Below, one piece after another: positions 8,641 to 19,034 of a DNA stretch of 64,000 bases (positions are counted from its first letter, which is position 1; the number at the start of each line of letters is the position of its first letter). Source of the DNA: Falsiroseomonas algicola (lineage in GTDB: Bacteria; Pseudomonadota; Alphaproteobacteria; Acetobacterales; Acetobacteraceae); assembly GCF_011040385.1 (NCBI RefSeq), contig NZ_JAAIKB010000013.1, positions 91,143 to 155,142 of the forward strand, written 5' to 3'. The position numbers and the translations under genes are program-made. The notes beneath the pieces were generated by a model that saw nothing but the letters and a program-made list of their open reading frames with translations, searched no databases and was not told the DNA's origin.

Positions 8641-9060
8641 GTGACCATCCTCGCCACCCTCGCCCTCTTCGCCTCCGCGCTGCTCTTCGGCGGCATGGCC
8701 TTCTTCGCCGCCCTCATCGCGCCCATGATCTTCAAGGCGCTGCCCGCCGAGATGGCGTCGCGCTTCGTCCGCGCCGTCTTCCCGCCCTACTACCTCTGGA
8801 TCCTCGCCACCTCGTCCGCGGCCGCCGTGGCGCTCTTCCCCCTGTCGAAACCCGATGCGGGCATGATGGCGGCCATCGCCGGCCTCGCCTTCTGGCTGCG
8901 CCAGGTGCTCATGCCGCGGATCAACGCGCTGTCGGATGCCGCGAAGGCCGGCGATGCCGATGCGGGCCGCGCCTTCGACCGCGCCCACAAGCTCTCCGTC
9001 ATCGCCAACCTGCTGCAACTCGTCGTCGCCGGCGTGGTGCTGGCTGGATTCGTCCTGTGA
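8641..9060 (+). CDS. DUF4149-type small integral membrane protein
   Basis: 139 residues from GTG 8641, with GGAG 9 nt upstream. Four hydrophobic helices are separated by PPYYLW and RPRINALSDA-like loops (here MPRINALSDAAKAGD). The opening FGGMAFFAALIAPMIFKALP and the central LFPLSKP match the DUF4149/TMEM205-like family. Its function is undefined. The distance to the upstream membrane gene allows co-transcription. Confidence 0.65.
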   Translation: MTILATLALFASALLFGGMAFFAALIAPMIFKALPAEMASRFVRAVFPPYYLWILATSSAAAVALFPLSKPDAGMMAAIAGLAFWLRQVLMPRINALSDAAKAGDADAGRAFDRAHKLSVIANLLQLVVAGVVLAGFVL

Positions 9061-9171
9061 ACGATCGGGGGCCAAAGCCGCCTATTTCCGCCGGACCGGG
9101 GATGCATTAAGCGTCTCCGCCAGTTGCGGATGGCAGCCATCCGCGTCCTGCCCGAGGGAGGAAAAGCCAGG

Positions 9172-10263
9172 ATGAACCGCCGTTCCATGGTGGGCGCCGC
9201 CGCCGCCGCCATTCCCGCCGCCGCCATCGCCACCCCTGCCTTGGCCCAGGCCATGCCGGAAGTCCGCTGGCGCGCCGCCTCCTCCTTCCCCCGCGTCTTC
9301 GACGTGCTCTACGGCACCTTCGACCGCATCTGCGCCCGCGTCGCGCAGCTGACCGAGGGCAAGTTCCGCATCCAGCCCTTCCCGGCCGGGGAGATCGTGG
9401 GCGGCCTTCAGGTGCTGGACGCCGTCCAGGCCGGCACGATCGAGGCCGGGCACACCGCCAGCTACTACTACCTCGGCAAGGAACCCGCCTTCGCCCCCTT
9501 CACCGCCATGTGCTTCGGCCTGAACACCCGGCAGATGACGGCCTGGTTCCGCTATGGCGGCGGCAATGAGCTCGCGGCGGAGCTGTTCCGCGAGTACAAC
9601 ATCCACGCCATCACGGCCGGCGACACCGGCGCGCAGATGGGCGGCTGGTTCCGGAACGAGATCACCTCCGTCGAGCAGCTGCGCGGCCTGAAGTTCCGCA
9701 TCACGGGCCTGGCCGGCCAGCTCTTCACCCGCCTCGGCGCCGCGCCGACGCTGATCGCCCCGGCCGACATCTACCCCTCGCTGGAGCGCGGCGTGATCGA
9801 CGCGGCCGAATTCGTCGGGCCGCATGACGATGAGCGGGCCAACTATGTCCGCGTCGCCCGCTTCTACTACGCGCCGGGCTTCTGGGAGCCGGGCGCGCGC
9901 CTGCACTTCATCTCCAACCAGCGGGCCTATGCGGCGCTGCCGGACCTCTACAAGCACGCGCTCGACGTCGCCTGCGCGGAGGCCGACAGCGACATGGTGG
10001 CCCGCTACGACCACCTGAACCCGCAGGCGCTCCGTCGCCTGGTCGCCGCCGGCGCGCAGCTCCGCTTCTGGCCGCGGCCGGTGCTCGAAGCCGCCTGGCG
10101 CGCGAATGAGGAGATGGTGGCCGACATCAGCCGCCAGAACGCCCGCTTCGCCCGCGTGATGGAGAGCTACAATCGGTTCCGCGGCGACCAGTTCCAGTGG
10201 TTCCGCATCGCCGAGAACAGCTACGACAACTTCGCCTTCAGCGCCGCCCAGACGGTGCGCTGA
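9172..10263 (+). CDS. TRAP transporter substrate-binding protein, DctP family (orphan)
   Basis: 363 residues from ATG 9172, with GGGAGGAAAA upstream. A twin-arginine start (MNRRSMVGAAAAA) leads into a signal peptide ending near ALAQA. The DctP fold is seen in EVRWRAASSFPR, GGLQVLDAVQAGTIEAGHTASYYY and the conserved G-L-K-F-R-I segment, which places the carboxylate-binding Arg. GVIDAAEFVGPHDD is typical of the alpha-keto acid branch (TakP-like). No DctQ or DctM membrane genes are nearby, so it must work with membrane proteins encoded elsewhere. Its substrate is probably a carboxylic acid. Confidence 0.9.
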   Translation: MNRRSMVGAAAAAIPAAAIATPALAQAMPEVRWRAASSFPRVFDVLYGTFDRICARVAQLTEGKFRIQPFPAGEIVGGLQVLDAVQAGTIEAGHTASYYYLGKEPAFAPFTAMCFGLNTRQMTAWFRYGGGNELAAELFREYNIHAITAGDTGAQMGGWFRNEITSVEQLRGLKFRITGLAGQLFTRLGAAPTLIAPADIYPSLERGVIDAAEFVGPHDDERANYVRVARFYYAPGFWEPGARLHFISNQRAYAALPDLYKHALDVACAEADSDMVARYDHLNPQALRRLVAAGAQLRFWPRPVLEAAWRANEEMVADISRQNARFARVMESYNRFRGDQFQWFRIAENSYDNFAFSAAQTVR

Positions 10264-10309
10264 GGCACTATCCGATCAAGCCGAATCAGCTTGATCGGAT
10301 TTCGTGCCT
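10263..10309. terminator. Long hairpin at the end of the TRAP receptor gene
   Basis: ATCCGATCAAGC pairs with GCTTGATCGGAT (12 bp, 7-nt loop), with an outer AGGCAC/GTGCCT stem. It begins at the last base of the stop codon and is a likely terminator without a T-run. Confidence 0.6.
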
Positions 10310-10335
10310 TGGGAACGATAACTTCCAGGGCACGA

Positions 10336-10469
10336 GATCCGTCCAACCGGACGGATCCTGCGCTACAGCATTTTCAAGTCGGGCGGAAACGCCCGACGAC
10401 TCGGAAAATGCGCGAAAACAAATTGCTAGACCCGTTTCAGCGTCGCTGCCGACGCTGAAACGGGTCTAG
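10336..10469. repeat. Cluster of three perfect palindromes in AT-richer intergenic DNA
   Basis: Three hairpins follow one another. The first is GATCCGTCC-AACC-GGACGGATC at 10336-10357. The second is GCATTTTC...GAAAATGC at 10368-10411, enclosing GTCGGGCG-GAAA-CGCCCGAC. The third, at 10426-10469, has a perfect 20-bp stem starting CTAGACCCG with a CTGC loop. The GCATTTTC...GAAAATGCGCGAAAACAA...CTAGA layout resembles a palindromic repeat I recall from other alphaproteobacterial genomes. Confidence 0.7.
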
Positions 10470-10555
10470 GCGCGCGAACCCTGGCCAAGGGGGGATCCCG
10501 GCCCGGATTCCCCCGGGCTGACCCCGAGCCGAACCGCCTGAAGGGGAAATGCCCC

Positions 10556-11110
10556 ATGCGGATTGGTCGCCTGCTCCTGCTGGTCCTTCTCGCCGCCACG
10601 CCGGCGCAGGCGGACCATGACGTGATGATCCTGCGGGATCGCGGGATCGCCCTGATGCGCCATGGCGGCGCCGTGCCCGCAACGCCCGGCACGCTCCCTC
10701 CCGTCCCGGGCTGCGAACCCGGTGCGGTCCTGACGGAGATGGGGCGGGCGGAGATGCGCCGCTGGGGCGCCGAGTTGCGCGCCGCTGGCCTGCCTTCCGT
10801 CACGGTCCTCACCTCCCACCAATGCTCGGCCTGGGAGACGGCGCTGCTGCTCGACCTCGGCCCGGTCACGCCCGACCCGCTGCTGGATGCCTGGGACCGC
10901 GCGGAGGCCGCGACACGCGGGGAGGCGCTGCGCCAGCACCTCATCGACCTCGGGCGCGCGCGGCAGGGGGGCGGCGGGCCCGTCATCCTGGTGACCCATC
11001 GCGCCAATATCCTCGCTGTGACCGGGATCGAGGCCTCGCATGGCGAGTTGCTCCTGCTGCAGGCGGAGCGCGGCGGGCTCGGCCTGCTCGGCCGGCTGCA
11101 GATGGAATAG
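10556..11110 (+). CDS. Exported histidine phosphatase family protein
   Basis: 184 residues with a short signal peptide (about residues 1-19, cleavage near AQA). The phosphohistidine motif is R35-H36-G37 in LMRHGG. ETAL in the middle and VTHRANI with the second His near residue 145 fit the branch-2/SixA-like fold. These enzymes remove phosphate from small molecules or proteins; a periplasmic location is predicted. The typical RHGE is replaced by RHGG, common in secreted members. The gene stands alone before uppP. Confidence 0.75.
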   Translation: MRIGRLLLLVLLAATPAQADHDVMILRDRGIALMRHGGAVPATPGTLPPVPGCEPGAVLTEMGRAEMRRWGAELRAAGLPSVTVLTSHQCSAWETALLLDLGPVTPDPLLDAWDRAEAATRGEALRQHLIDLGRARQGGGGPVILVTHRANILAVTGIEASHGELLLLQAERGGLGLLGRLQME

Positions 11111-11167
11111 CCAGCAGCGGCGGGGCCCTGTATTCCCCGCCCGCCCGCCCGGAGTGAACCCGCGCCC

Positions 11168-11971
11168 ATGGATGCCGCCGCCCTGTTCTCCGCCCTGCTC
11201 ATGGGCATCGTGGAGGGCCTGACCGAGTTCCTGCCCATCTCCTCGACCGGCCACCTGATCCTGATGGGGGAGCTGCTGGGCTTCCAGGGCCCGCCCGGCA
11301 AGACCTTCGAGATCGTCATCCAGCTCGGCGCCGTCCTGGCCGTCGTCGTCCTGTTCTGGCCGACGCTGATGTCGCTCGTCACCAGGGCCTGGCGCCCGGG
11401 GCCGGAGCGTTTCTACGCCATCAACCTGCTGCTGGCCTTCCTGCCGGCGGCCGCCATCGGCGCCACGCTGCACGGCACGATCACGCGGCTGCTGTTCAGC
11501 CCCTGGGTGGTCAGCATCGCCTTGATCGTCGGCGGCATCGTCATCATCGCGATCGAACGCCTGCGCCCCGCGCCGACCATCCATTCCGTGCCGCAGATCG
11601 GGCCGCTGGCCGCGCTGATCATCGGCTTCGGCCAGGCCCTGGCGATGATCCCCGGCACCTCCCGCTCCGGCGCCACCATCATCACCGCGCTGCTGATCGG
11701 GGTGGACCGCAAGGTGGCCGCGGAATTCTCCTTCGTCCTCGCCATTCCGACCATGGTCGCCGCCACCGCCTACAGCCTGTTCAAGGCGCGGGCGGAGCTC
11801 GACCTCTCGGGCCTCGCGCAGATCGGCGTCGGCTTCGTCACCGCCTTCGTCGTGGCGCTCGTCGTCGTGCGCTGGGTGATGGGTGTGATCAGCCGCATCG
11901 GCTTCACGCCCTTCGGCTGGTACCGCATCGCGCTCGGCAGCGTCATGCTGGTCTTTCTGCTGCTGCGCTGA
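11168..11971 (+). CDS. uppP: Undecaprenyl-diphosphatase
   Basis: 267 residues, the usual length for UppP/BacA. This inner-membrane enzyme removes one phosphate from undecaprenyl diphosphate so the lipid carrier of peptidoglycan can be reused. Motif 1, EGLTEFLPISSTGH, lies at about residues 16-29, and motif 2, PGTSRSGATI, at about residues 161-170. Both are intact, with seven to eight hydrophobic helices around them. Overexpression of this family gives bacitracin resistance. A hairpin follows the stop codon. Confidence 0.96.
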   Translation: MDAAALFSALLMGIVEGLTEFLPISSTGHLILMGELLGFQGPPGKTFEIVIQLGAVLAVVVLFWPTLMSLVTRAWRPGPERFYAINLLLAFLPAAAIGATLHGTITRLLFSPWVVSIALIVGGIVIIAIERLRPAPTIHSVPQIGPLAALIIGFGQALAMIPGTSRSGATIITALLIGVDRKVAAEFSFVLAIPTMVAATAYSLFKARAELDLSGLAQIGVGFVTAFVVALVVVRWVMGVISRIGFTPFGWYRIALGSVMLVFLLLR

Positions 11972-11987
11972 CGGGAGTCGATCGTTC

Positions 11988-12018
11988 CGCCACGCGGCGA
12001 TGCTTGTGCCGCGTGGCG
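11988..12018. terminator. Hairpin after uppP
   Basis: CGCCACGCGGC and GCCGCGTGGCG form a perfect 11-bp stem with a 9-nt loop, 16 bp after uppP and before the next gene on the same strand. There is no T-run. Confidence 0.5.
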
Positions 12019-12068
12019 GGCGCGTTCATCTTCCGGTGATCGTACCGTCCGATCCGGAATCCTGGTCA

Positions 12069-12560
12069 ATGCGCCTTCGCACCTTTCTTGCCCTGCCGAT
12101 CGGCCTGCTGCTGGCCGCCCCGGCCGCGGCCCAGCACTGGAACGACAGCGGCCCCGGGCGGGACCTGATGAGTTCGACCGCCCAGGATTTCGACAGCTTC
12201 CGGCAGCGGATGCCGGCCCAGCCGCGCTTCACGCCGACCACGCCCGGCGTACCCGCCACGGCGGCCGCGCCGCGCGGCCCGATCCCGATCCTGGACTGGG
12301 TCCCGCCGCCGCCCGTGCCCGCCACCGGCACGGCCCCGCGCCGCACCGGCACCAGCACCGTCCGTCGCACCCGCGCGCCCGCGCCGCCCGTGGCGCAGGA
12401 CCCGGTCTTCCGCGACCCCGCGCCCCAGCCCGCCGCCCTTCAGGCGAACGACGCGGAACGCTCGCTGGCGGAGCGGGAGCGGGAGCTCGACCGCCTCCGC
12501 CGGATCCTCGAGGAAGACCGCCTGCGCTACCAGCGCCGCCAGCAGCCGCAGCTGCAATAG
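12069..12560 (+). CDS. Secreted Pro-rich hypothetical protein with C-terminal coiled coil
   Basis: 163 residues from ATG 12069. A signal peptide (MRLRTFLALP...APAAAQ) covers about residues 1-22. The middle is low-complexity and rich in Pro, Ala and Arg (residues about 55-130). The last 35 residues are a charged heptad-like stretch (ERSLAERERELDRLRRILEE) that should form a coiled coil. No family is recognised. A periplasmic location and a self-association or scaffolding role are possible but unproven. It is convergent with the CoA transferase operon. Confidence 0.6.
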   Translation: MRLRTFLALPIGLLLAAPAAAQHWNDSGPGRDLMSSTAQDFDSFRQRMPAQPRFTPTTPGVPATAAAPRGPIPILDWVPPPPVPATGTAPRRTGTSTVRRTRAPAPPVAQDPVFRDPAPQPAALQANDAERSLAERERELDRLRRILEEDRLRYQRRQQPQLQ

Positions 12561-12589
12561 GGGCGGGCCAAGCCCGCCCGCCGGTCCCC

Positions 12590-13228
<639 letters not shown>

Positions 13229-13255
13229 TGTTCAGCTCCGAAGAAGCGTGGTGGC

Positions 13256-13380
13256 GGCGCGCGCCGCCTTGCGCGCGCCGAGCGGCCGAATGGCCGCCGC
13301 GCACAAACCGACTATGCAGCTTTGCGCGGCAGTGGCCTGCGCGAAGCCAAGGATGCGGAGCATCCGCCCGGCGTCTGAGG
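13256..13380 (+). repeat. GAAGCCAAG multi-hairpin element, copy 2 (inside CoA transferase operon)
   Basis: The order is hairpin A (GGCGCGCGC/GCGCGCGCC, 13256-13279), GAG, hairpin B (CGGCC-GAAT-GGCCG), a diverged middle part, GCGAAGCCAAG, hairpin D (GGATGC-GGA-GCATCC), CGCCCGGCGTCTGAGGG. It fills the gap between the A and B subunit genes. Its GAAGCCAAG strand is antisense to the operon, as in copy 1. Confidence 0.75.
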
Positions 13381-13383
13381 GCA

Positions 13384-14115
13384 TCAGATATCTCCGCCGG
13401 CGGCGGCGGCGGCTTCGCGCTTGCGGACGGTGCGCTGTTCGATGCGCTTCTGGAAATCGGGCGGGCAGAGCAGCAGGCGCTTCACGAAGATGCCCGGCGT
13501 GTGGATGTGGTCGGGGTCGATCTCCCCGGGCCTCACCAGGTGTTCCACCTGCGCCACCGTCACCTTCGCGGCCGTGGCCATCACCGGATTGAAGTTCCGC
13601 GCCGTCTTCCGATAGACGAGGTTGCCCTCATGGTCGCCCTTGTAGGCGTGCACGATGGCGAGGTCGGCAAAGAGCCCACGCTCCATCACATAGTGCTCGC
13701 CGTCGAACTCCCGCGTCTCCTTCCCCTCCGCCACCGCCGTGCCGTAGCCGGTCTTGGTGAAGAAGGCGGGGATGCCGGCGCCGCCGGCGCGGATGCGTTC
13801 CGCCAGCGTGCCCTGCGGGTTGAACTCGATCTCCAGCTCGCCGGCCAGGTACTGCTTCGCGAAGGTCGCGTTCTCGCCCACATAGCTGCTGATCATCTTG
13901 CGGATCTGCCGCGTGTGCAGCAGCAGGCCGAGACCCGCATCGTCGATCCCCGCATTGTTGGAGATGACGGTGAGGCCCTTCACGCCGCTCTCGCGGATCG
14001 CCTCGATGAGCAGGGAGGGGATGCCCGAGATTCCGAAGCCGCCCGACATGATGGTCATGTCGTCCCTGAGCAGGCCGGCCAGCGCCGCCTTCGCATCCGG
14101 ATGGATCTTTCGCAT
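13384..14115 (-). CDS. CoA transferase subunit A (3-oxoacid/succinyl-CoA type)
   Basis: 243 residues from ATG 14115, with GGGAGAG upstream; the open frame runs further but without a ribosome site. Conserved blocks of the alpha subunit are visible: DDMTIMSGGFGISGIPSLLI near the N-terminus (CoA-binding glycine loop), VISNNAGIDDAGLGLLL, and a GGAGIPAFFTKTGYGTAVAEGKE block. It forms the heteromeric enzyme with the downstream subunit for activation of a 3-oxo acid, for example in ketone-body or aromatic-acid degradation. The exact acid cannot be told from sequence. Confidence 0.93.
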   Translation of the reverse strand: MRKIHPDAKAALAGLLRDDMTIMSGGFGISGIPSLLIEAIRESGVKGLTVISNNAGIDDAGLGLLLHTRQIRKMISSYVGENATFAKQYLAGELEIEFNPQGTLAERIRAGGAGIPAFFTKTGYGTAVAEGKETREFDGEHYVMERGLFADLAIVHAYKGDHEGNLVYRKTARNFNPVMATAAKVTVAQVEHLVRPGEIDPDHIHTPGIFVKRLLLCPPDFQKRIEQRTVRKREAAAAAGGDI

Positions 14116-14257
14116 CACGCTCTCCCGCCCGCGGCCGGCGTGAAGGCCGGCCCGTGATGGGGCGAAACTATGCGGCGCGCGTGCCGAGCGAAAGGGGGTT
14201 GGGGGAGGCTTGCGCACCCCTCGCGCCGCCGCTATACGGCCGGCCTCGCAAGACTGC

Positions 14258-14333
<76 letters not shown>

Positions 14334-14341
14334 GTTCGAAG

Positions 14342-14372
14342 GGGCGTCCGCCGGCCAGGCGGGCGCCCTTTT
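14342..14372 (+). terminator. Rho-independent terminator of tRNA-Ala
   Basis: GGGCGTCCGCC pairs with GGCGGGCGCCC (11 bp including one G-T) and is followed by TTTTC. Confidence 0.85.
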
Positions 14373-14392
14373 CATTTGACGGGCCCGCCTCG

Positions 14393-14767
14393 CTACCCGA
14401 TCCCCACCACCCGCCAGGCCGCGTCGGCGCCGCTCGGCTCGCGGATCGTCAACACCTCCCCCGGCCGCGGCTGGCCGAGGTGCAGGATGCGGTGCATCGG
14501 CACGTCCGGCGCTGCGGTCGCATCGGCGAAGAAGCGCAGCGACCAGCCATCCTCGTCATGCGTCACGTCGCCCGCCATGGGCGGCTTTCCCGGGGCTTCG
14601 TAGCGGGCGGGCCAGGCGGCGGGGTCGGCCAGCCAGGCGGCCGCGTCGGGCTGGCCCTGGCCGTCCAGGGCGACCGAGAACACGATGCGCGCGGGCTCCT
14701 CCCCGGGCGCCATCGCGGGGCTCCAGGCCATCACCAGCGTGACCTCAACCAGCCTGGTGGCGCTCAC
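14393..14767 (-). CDS. Hypothetical protein downstream of kup
   Basis: 124 residues from GTG 14767. No family is recognised. The sequence is acidic, with no signal peptide or membrane segment. The opening LVEVTLVMAWSPAMAPGEEPARI suggests beta strands, and the Trp-Ala-rich middle (AAAWLADPAAWPARY) is helical. It lies 73 bp after kup on the same strand and ends close to the tRNA terminator. Codon use (high GC at third positions) supports it being coding. Confidence 0.55.
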   Translation of the reverse strand: MSATRLVEVTLVMAWSPAMAPGEEPARIVFSVALDGQGQPDAAAWLADPAAWPARYEAPGKPPMAGDVTHDEDGWSLRFFADATAAPDVPMHRILHLGQPRPGEVLTIREPSGADAAWRVVGIG

Positions 14768-14840
14768 CCTCTATCCCCTCACGGACGATCCCAAGGCGAC
14801 GCGAACGCGCGCCCCGCCCGCCGGTTCGCATGCCCGGCGG

Positions 14841-16715
14841 TCAGATCGCCACGCGCACGCCCAGCTCCACCACGCGGTCCGACGGGATGCGGAAGAACTC
14901 CGTGGCGGGCACCGCATTCCGGCTGAGCAGCGTGAAGATCCATTGCCGCCAGCGTGGCATCTTCGGCACCGCCGCCGCCACCACCGTCTCCCGCCCCAGG
15001 AAGTAGCTGGCCTGCATCGGCTCGAAGGCGATGCCGATGTCGCGCAGCGCCTCCAGCTCCCGCGGGATGTGCGGGCTTTCCAGGAAGCCGTAGCGCAGGA
15101 TCACGCGATGGATGTCGGGGGCCAGTTCCGTCACCTCCCGCCGCTGCTCGACGCGGGGGATGTCCTCGTTGATCACGGTGACGAACAGGACGCGCTCGTG
15201 CAGCACCTTGTTGTGCTTCAGGTTGTGCAGCAGCGCGGCGGGCAGGAAATCCGCCTGGCCGGTCATGAACACCGCAATGCCGGGCACCCGGACGGTGCGG
15301 GATTGCGGCAGGCGGGCGATGTAGGATTTCAGCGGCAGGCTGTCCTGCCGGAAGCGGGCGAAGAGCAGGTCGCGCCCCTGCCGCCAGGTCAGCATCAGCG
15401 TGAAGGTCGCGATGCCGAGCAGCAGCGGCACATAGCCGCCTTCGGGGATCTTCAGCGCCGTGGAGATGAAGTAGGCGAGGTCGAGCAGCAGCAGCGGCCC
15501 GAACACGGCCACCACCAGCACCAGCGGCCAGCCATAGGCGCGGCGGAACACCAGCATCGCGAGGCAGGAGGTCGCCAGGAAGGTGCCGGTGACCGCCAGG
15601 CCATAGGCCGCCGCCAGGCTGTCGCTGTTCTTGAATTCCAGCACCAGGATGATGACGCCGATCAGCAGCATCATGTTGACCTGGGGCATGTAGATCTGGC
15701 CCTGCTCCGTCTCGCTGGTGTGGCGCACCTCGAGCCGCGGCACGAAGCCCAGCTGCACGCATTGCCGGGCGATGGAGAAGGCGCCGGAGATCATCGCCTG
15801 GCTGGCGATGATGGTCGCCGCCGTCGCCAGGATCACCAGCGGCAGGCGCAGCCAGTCCGGCGCCAGCAGGAAGAAGGGGTTCTCGATCGCCTCGGGGTCG
15901 GACAGCAGCAGCGCGCCCTGGCCGAAATAGTTGAGCGCCAGCGCCGGCAGGACGAAGGCGATCCAGGCGATCTGGATCGGCTTGCGGCCGAAATGCCCCA
16001 TATCGGCATAGAGCGCCTCCGCCCCCGTCACCGCCAGCACGACGGAGCCGAAGGCGATGAAGGCCGCCAGCTTGTAGTAGCTGCAGAAGGTGATGGCGTG
16101 GTGCGGCGACAGCGCCACCAGCACCTCCGGCTCCTTGATCACCTCGATCAGGCCCAGCAGGCCGATGGCGCCGAACCACAGCGCGCAGACGGGCCCGAAG
16201 ATCTTGCCCATGCTGGCGGTGCCCCGCCACTGCACCAGGAACAGCGCCACCAGGATGCCGAGCGCGATCGGCACCACCGCTTCCTCGAAATGGGGCGAAA
16301 TGACCTTGAGGCCTTCCACCGCCGAGAGGACGGAGATCGCGGGGGTGATGATGCCATCCCCGAAGAAGAGGCTGGCGCCGATGATGCCGAGCATGACGAC
16401 GAAGGACCGCCCCCGCGCCGTCTGGGCATGGCGCTGGGCCATGGCCATCAGCGCCAGGATCCCGCCCTCCCCCCGGTTGTCCGCCCGCAGCACGAAGACG
16501 ACGTATTTCACCGTCACCGTGAGGATGAGCGACCAGAAGATCAGGCTGAGGATGCCCAGGATCTCCCACCGCTCGATCCCGTCGGCGGAGAAATGCAGCA
16601 GGGCGGCACGCAGGGCGTAAAGCGGGCTGGTGCCGATGTCGCCATAGACGACGCCGAGGACACCGATCAGGGCGGCGAGCGTCACGGGACGGTCGGCCGC
16701 GGGGGAATGGCTCAA
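14841..16715 (-). CDS. kup: Low-affinity potassium transporter Kup
   Basis: 624 residues, the usual Kup/TrkD size. Twelve hydrophobic helices fill the first 430 residues, beginning with the diagnostic [15 protein letters not shown] (about residues 20-34). [17 protein letters not shown] and QALAL-type blocks follow, and a soluble C-terminal domain of about 170 residues completes the protein. The protein imports K+ with protons across the inner membrane. It lies 105 bp downstream of aapP on the same strand and may have its own promoter there. Confidence 0.96.
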   Translation of the reverse strand: MSHSPAADRPVTLAALIGVLGVVYGDIGTSPLYALRAALLHFSADGIERWEILGILSLIFWSLILTVTVKYVVFVLRADNRGEGGILALMAMAQRHAQTARGRSFVVMLGIIGASLFFGDGIITPAISVLSAVEGLKVISPHFEEAVVPIALGILVALFLVQWRGTASMGKIFGPVCALWFGAIGLLGLIEVIKEPEVLVALSPHHAITFCSYYKLAAFIAFGSVVLAVTGAEALYADMGHFGRKPIQIAWIAFVLPALALNYFGQGALLLSDPEAIENPFFLLAPDWLRLPLVILATAATIIASQAMISGAFSIARQCVQLGFVPRLEVRHTSETEQGQIYMPQVNMMLLIGVIILVLEFKNSDSLAAAYGLAVTGTFLATSCLAMLVFRRAYGWPLVLVVAVFGPLLLLDLAYFISTALKIPEGGYVPLLLGIATFTLMLTWRQGRDLLFARFRQDSLPLKSYIARLPQSRTVRVPGIAVFMTGQADFLPAALLHNLKHNKVLHERVLFVTVINEDIPRVEQRREVTELAPDIHRVILRYGFLESPHIPRELEALRDIGIAFEPMQASYFLGRETVVAAAVPKMPRWRQWIFTLLSRNAVPATEFFRIPSDRVVELGVRVAI

Positions 16716-16820
16716 GGAAGCGCTCCGAAGGCGGAACGCGGCAAGGCATAGGCCCAGCGGGTGGGGGCACGCAAGCGCGCCGCCATCCGCCGGCCAGGGG
16801 CCATTAACGAGTGCCTTGCC

Positions 16821-17615
<795 letters not shown>

Positions 17616-17689
17616 GATGTCTCTTCCTGTCTTCCGGCATCCGGCCTGGGGTGGGGGTGGCGGCCGCGGGTCACCCCGCGGCCCTGCCG

Positions 17690-18835
17690 CTACCGCCGCC
17701 GGTGCCGGTTGAGTTCGCGTTCGAGGTCCTGGCTGTACTTCGACATGGCGAAGCAGAAGACCAGGTAGATGAGGCCGATGGTGATGTAGACCTCGATGCC
17801 GAAGCCCTGCCAGGCGGGCTCCACGATCGAGGTCTTGCCCGCCGTCAGCAGGTCGAAGATGCCGATGATCAGCACCAGCGACGTGTCCTTGAAGAAGCCG
17901 ATGAAGGTGTTCACCAGCGGCGGGATCACGAGGCGGAGCGCCTGCGGCAGGATGATGAAGCCCGTCTTCTGCCAGTAGGAGAGGCCCAATGCGTCCGCCG
18001 CCTCATACTGCCCGCGCGGCAGCGTCTGCAGCCCGGCGCGCACCACTTCCGCCAGGTAGGCGCCGGCGAAGAGCGTGATGGCGACCTGCGCGCGCAGCAG
18101 CTTGTCGATGTTCATGCCCTCCGGCAGGAACAGCGGGAACATGACGCTGGCCATGAAGAGCAGGCTGATCAGCGGCACGCCGCGGATCAACTCGACATAG
18201 AGCACGCAGAGCGTCTTGATCGCCGGCAGCTTCGACCGCCGCCCCAGCGCCACCAGCACCGCCAGCGGGAAAGCGAAGGCGAGGCCGAAGGTGGAGAGGA
18301 TCAGCGTGATCGGCAGCCCGCCCCAGCGTTCCTGCGGCACATAGGTCAGGCCGAAGATGCCGCCCCACATCAGGATGCCGATGACGGTCAGCGTCACCAC
18401 CCAGATCGGGATCAGCATCATGTTCCAGAAGCGCCGCATGGCGGAGACGATGTAGAGCGCCACGAAGAGCACGCAGACCAGCAGCGGCCGCCAATGCTCC
18501 TCATAGGGGTAGGTGCCGAACAGGATGAAGCGGTGCTTCTCCGTCACCACCGCCCAGCAGGCACCGACACCCTTGATCTCGCGGCAGGCCTGGGTCTGCG
18601 CCTGGCCGTTCACCACGGGCACGGACCAGATGGCGTTGAGGAAGGCCCAGTCGATGAAGCCGATCGTCCAGCGCACGACGAGGTAGCCGAGCGCGAGCGT
18701 GATGGCCGTGTTGATCCAGGAGGAGAACAGGTTCATCCGCGCCCAGGCGACGAGGCCCGTGGTCGCGACGGGGGGCTGGCGGCGCTCTGCGCCGGATTGG
18801 TGCGGCACGGCGGCGTTGGCGGTGATGTCGCTCAT
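17690..18835 (-). CDS. aapM: General L-amino acid ABC transporter permease AapM
   Basis: 381 residues. It is longer than ordinary amino acid permeases because of the large N-terminal membrane region characteristic of AapM. A periplasmic loop contains paired cysteines ([10 protein letters not shown]). The transport domain occupies the C-terminal 220 residues with [13 protein letters not shown] and the EAA loop [21 protein letters not shown]. It pairs with AapQ in the inner membrane. Its start lies only 4 nt after a 30-codon mini-ORF created by a tandem duplication of the aapQ tail. Confidence 0.93.
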   Translation of the reverse strand: MSDITANAAVPHQSGAERRQPPVATTGLVAWARMNLFSSWINTAITLALGYLVVRWTIGFIDWAFLNAIWSVPVVNGQAQTQACREIKGVGACWAVVTEKHRFILFGTYPYEEHWRPLLVCVLFVALYIVSAMRRFWNMMLIPIWVVTLTVIGILMWGGIFGLTYVPQERWGGLPITLILSTFGLAFAFPLAVLVALGRRSKLPAIKTLCVLYVELIRGVPLISLLFMASVMFPLFLPEGMNIDKLLRAQVAITLFAGAYLAEVVRAGLQTLPRGQYEAADALGLSYWQKTGFIILPQALRLVIPPLVNTFIGFFKDTSLVLIIGIFDLLTAGKTSIVEPAWQGFGIEVYITIGLIYLVFCFAMSKYSQDLERELNRHRRR

Positions 18836-18838
18836 GGC

Positions 18839-18931
18839 TCAGCGCTCCACCAGCGCGATACGCGCGTTGCGCCGCAAGGCGCACGGGGAAAACGACAACG
18901 CGCCGCAACGCTTCATGTCTGTCGGCTTCAT
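18839..18931 (-). other. Mini-ORF of 30 codons made by the tandem duplication, copy 2
   Basis: This is a near-identical second copy (ATG 18931, same opening MKPTDMKRCG, same ending IALVER). It stops four nt before the aapM start codon, so the chain aapQ, mini-ORF, mini-ORF, aapM is almost continuously readable by reinitiating ribosomes. Confidence 0.4.
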
Positions 18932-18936
18932 GGGGC

Positions 18937-19029
18937 TCAGCGCTCCACCAGCGCGATGCGCGCGTTGCGCCCCAAGGCGCACGGGGAAAACGACAACGCG
19001 CCGCAACGCTTCATGTCTGTCGGCTTCAT
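18937..19029 (-). other. Mini-ORF of 30 codons made by the tandem duplication, copy 1
   Basis: ATG 19029 starts five nt after the aapQ stop and runs 30 codons (MKPTDMKRCGALSFSP... ending NARIALVER). Its C-terminus repeats that of AapQ. No clear ribosome site precedes it, but the short distances suggest reinitiation. Whether it is translated is unknown. Confidence 0.4.
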
Positions 19030-19034
19030 GGGGC

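Noticed and set aside
14685..16751. 688-codon open frame on the plus strand opposite kup
   Set aside because: Antisense shadow of a high-GC gene. The composition is His/Gln/Arg-rich with no domain, and kup on the other strand is intact and convincing. The same applies to long antisense frames opposite the 2OG oxygenase, aapP, aapM/aapQ, lutBC, the TonB receptor and miaB.
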